Shown piece after piece: positions 41,315-42,635 of a DNA stretch of 42,635 nucleotides. Each line of letters opens with the position of its first letter. The stretch's first letter is position 1. Source of the DNA: Paracoccaceae bacterium (lineage in GTDB: Bacteria > Pseudomonadota > Alphaproteobacteria > Rhodobacterales > Rhodobacteraceae); contig JAABTV010000030.1 in NCBI GenBank assembly GCA_011389685.1, forward strand, positions 1-42,635, in the 5' to 3' direction. The translations under genes were made by a program, and so were the position numbers. Under the pieces are notes generated by a model. The model had not been told where the DNA came from, ran no database searches, and saw only the letters and a list, made by a program, of their open reading frames with translations.

Positions 41315-42635
41315 ATGGCTGAGTTGAAGAATATCGAGGTGCGCGGGGCGCGCGAACATAACCTCAAGAACATAGACGTCGACATTCCGCGCGACCGGCT
41401 CGTGGTGATCACCGGTCTTTCGGGATCGGGCAAGTCGTCGCTGGCGTTCGACACGATCTATGCCGAGGGGCAGCGGCGCTATGTCGAGAGCCTGTCGGCC
41501 TATGCGCGGCAATTCCTTGATATGATGGAAAAACCGGATGTGGATCACATCAGCGGCCTGTCCCCCGCGATTTCCATCGAACAGAAGACCACATCGAAGA
41601 ACCCGCGCTCGACCGTTGGCACGGTGACCGAAATCTACGATTACTTGCGGCTGTTGTTTGCCCGCGCCGGCACGCCCTACAGCCCGGCCACTGGCCTGCC
41701 GATCGAGGCGCAGCAGGTGCAGGACATGGTTGACCGGATCATGGCCATGGAAGAGGGCACGCGCGCCTACCTCCTCGCGCCGATCGTACGCGACAGGAAG
41801 GGTGAGTATCGCAAGGAATTCATCGAGTTGCGCAAGCAGGGGTTCCAACGTGTCAAGGTCGACGGCGTGTTTCACGAGCTGGACGATCCGCCCACTCTCG
41901 ACAAGAAATTCCGCCATGACATCGACGTGGTGGTCGACCGGATCGTGGTGCGTGATGGGATGGAGACCCGGCTGGCCGACAGTCTGCGCACGGCGCTCGA
42001 CCTCGCCGACGGAATCGCGATTCTCGAAACCGCGCCGCGTGAAGGTGAGCCCGAGCGGATGACCTTCAGCGAGAATTTCGCCTGTCCGGTCAGTGGGTTC
42101 ACCATCCCGGAGATCGAGCCGCGGCTGTTCTCCTTCAATGCGCCGTTCGGGGCCTGTCCGGAATGCGGCGGGCTCGGGGCCGAGTTGTTCTTTGACGAAC
42201 GGCTGATCGTGCCGGATGCCACGCTCAGGATTTACGACGGGGCGCTGGCCCCGTGGCGCAAGGGCAAGTCGCCCTATTTTCTGCAAACAATAGAGGCACT
42301 TGCGCGGCATTATGAATTCGATGTCAATACCGCCTGGAAGGATCTGCCCAAGCATGTGCAGCAGGTTTTCCTGTATGGGTCGGGCGATGAGGAGATCCGG
42401 TTCCGCTATGACGAGGGTGGGCGCGTCTATCAGGTGAGTCGCGTGTTCGAGGGGGTGATCCCGAACATGGAGCGGCGTTATCGCGAAACCGATTCGAGCT
42501 GGATCCGCGAGGAGTTCGAACGCTATCAGAACAATCGCCCCTGCGGAGCCTGCGGCGGATACCGGCTGCGCGACGAGGCTCTGGCGGTGAAGATCGGTCC
42601 CGCCGACGGTGAACCCGATCAACGTCTTCATGTCG
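41315..42635 (+). CDS. uvrA: excinuclease ABC subunit A (5' part, runs off the window)
   Basis: The first 440 codons of UvrA, the ATPase damage sensor of nucleotide excision repair; the frame is open to the window end. [20 protein letters not shown] starts it, the first Walker A motif is GLSGSGKSS (residues 34-42), and [20 protein letters not shown] and the Q-loop region [20 protein letters not shown] follow. The zinc module begins in [17 protein letters not shown] and the GACGG motif near the window end is also present. A GGGGG ribosome binding site precedes the ATG. Transcription is divergent from the rhodanese gene, with a LexA box in the shared region. Confidence 0.97.
   Translation, partial: MAELKNIEVRGAREHNLKNIDVDIPRDRLVVITGLSGSGKSSLAFDTIYAEGQRRYVESLSAYARQFLDMMEKPDVDHISGLSPAISIEQKTTSKNPRSTVGTVTEIYDYLRLLFARAGTPYSPATGLPIEAQQVQDMVDRIMAMEEGTRAYLLAPIVRDRKGEYRKEFIELRKQGFQRVKVDGVFHELDDPPTLDKKFRHDIDVVVDRIVVRDGMETRLADSLRTALDLADGIAILETAPREGEPERMTFSENFACPVSGFTIPEIEPRLFSFNAPFGACPECGGLGAELFFDERLIVPDATLRIYDGALAPWRKGKSPYFLQTIEALARHYEFDVNTAWKDLPKHVQQVFLYGSGDEEIRFRYDEGGRVYQVSRVFEGVIPNMERRYRETDSSWIREEFERYQNNRPCGACGGYRLRDEALAVKIGPADGEPDQRLHV

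Noticed and set aside
41267..42631. 454-codon open frame on the minus strand
   Set aside because: Antisense shadow of uvrA, which is unmistakable on the plus strand.
1..42635. CRISPR array, insertion sequence, prophage or toxin-antitoxin module
   Set aside because: No regularly spaced direct repeats, transposase, integrase, phage structural gene or toxin-antitoxin pair was found on either strand.

Overview
The window is GC-rich chromosomal DNA from an alphaproteobacterium, most likely a marine member of the Rhodobacteraceae (Roseobacter group). The evidence is an intact DMSP lyase gene dddP with its full set of metal ligands, a LuxI/LuxR quorum-sensing pair, an alphaproteobacterial-type SOS box (GTTC-N7-GTTC) before uvrA, an SqrR-type ATTC-N8-GAAT operator before a rhodanese gene, and the overall gene content. 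No insertion sequence, integrase, prophage, CRISPR array or conjugation gene is visible. Most of the window is core genome, with accessory patches.

Layout. 1-710 is decayed DNA: a branched GC-rich palindrome and a truncated, stop-containing bioY remnant. 711-4251 (minus strand) holds a DUF695/RraB-like protein, an alpha/beta-hydrolase-OsmC fusion and dddP. 4397-9002 holds a DUF3445 haem N-demethylase-like protein, a membrane-anchored DUF6544-type protein, a broken 3' copy of an SDR gene, a voltage-gated K+ channel with a zinc-ribbon tail, the intact SDR gene, and an AbrB-family membrane protein. A CAU tRNA and a family-typical hairpin repeat precede purM-purN, followed by rnd, a lipoprotein gene, sufE, a PLP-dependent Cys/Met enzyme and a DUF1330 gene.

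15123-18711 (all minus strand) is an accessory block of a cytochrome P450, luxI, luxR and an Xre regulator. It carries strong inverted repeats at several gene boundaries. 18891-20154 is the ribosomal operon rpsF-rpsR-rplI. 20442-27646 is a fatty-acid synthesis cluster: fabD, a three-way-junction palindrome, fabG, a TetR-type regulator, acpP, a divergent HisA-like TIM barrel, fabF and mltG. Two genes here, the TetR gene and the HisA paralogue, are not expected in a fab cluster.

27955-32066 holds an HNH protein, a bactofilin overlapping an M23 peptidase gene (cell shape), a DUF455 ferritin-like protein and a BCP-type peroxiredoxin. 32187-40176 holds a giant AsmA/YhdP-like protein, queA, an MFS transporter, a DUF924 protein and lpdA. 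40240-40760 is a methyltransferase pseudogene. A rhodanese gene and the 5' part of uvrA, which runs off the window end, diverge from a shared 185-bp region that carries both the SqrR-like site and the SOS box.

I do not see a clearly new multi-gene system. The observations best worth pursuing are the HisA-like paralogue with altered catalytic and phosphate-binding positions inside the fab cluster, the family of GC-rich branched palindromes between genes, the lux/P450/Xre block with its inverted repeats, and the convergent-gene palindrome at 13319-13426.
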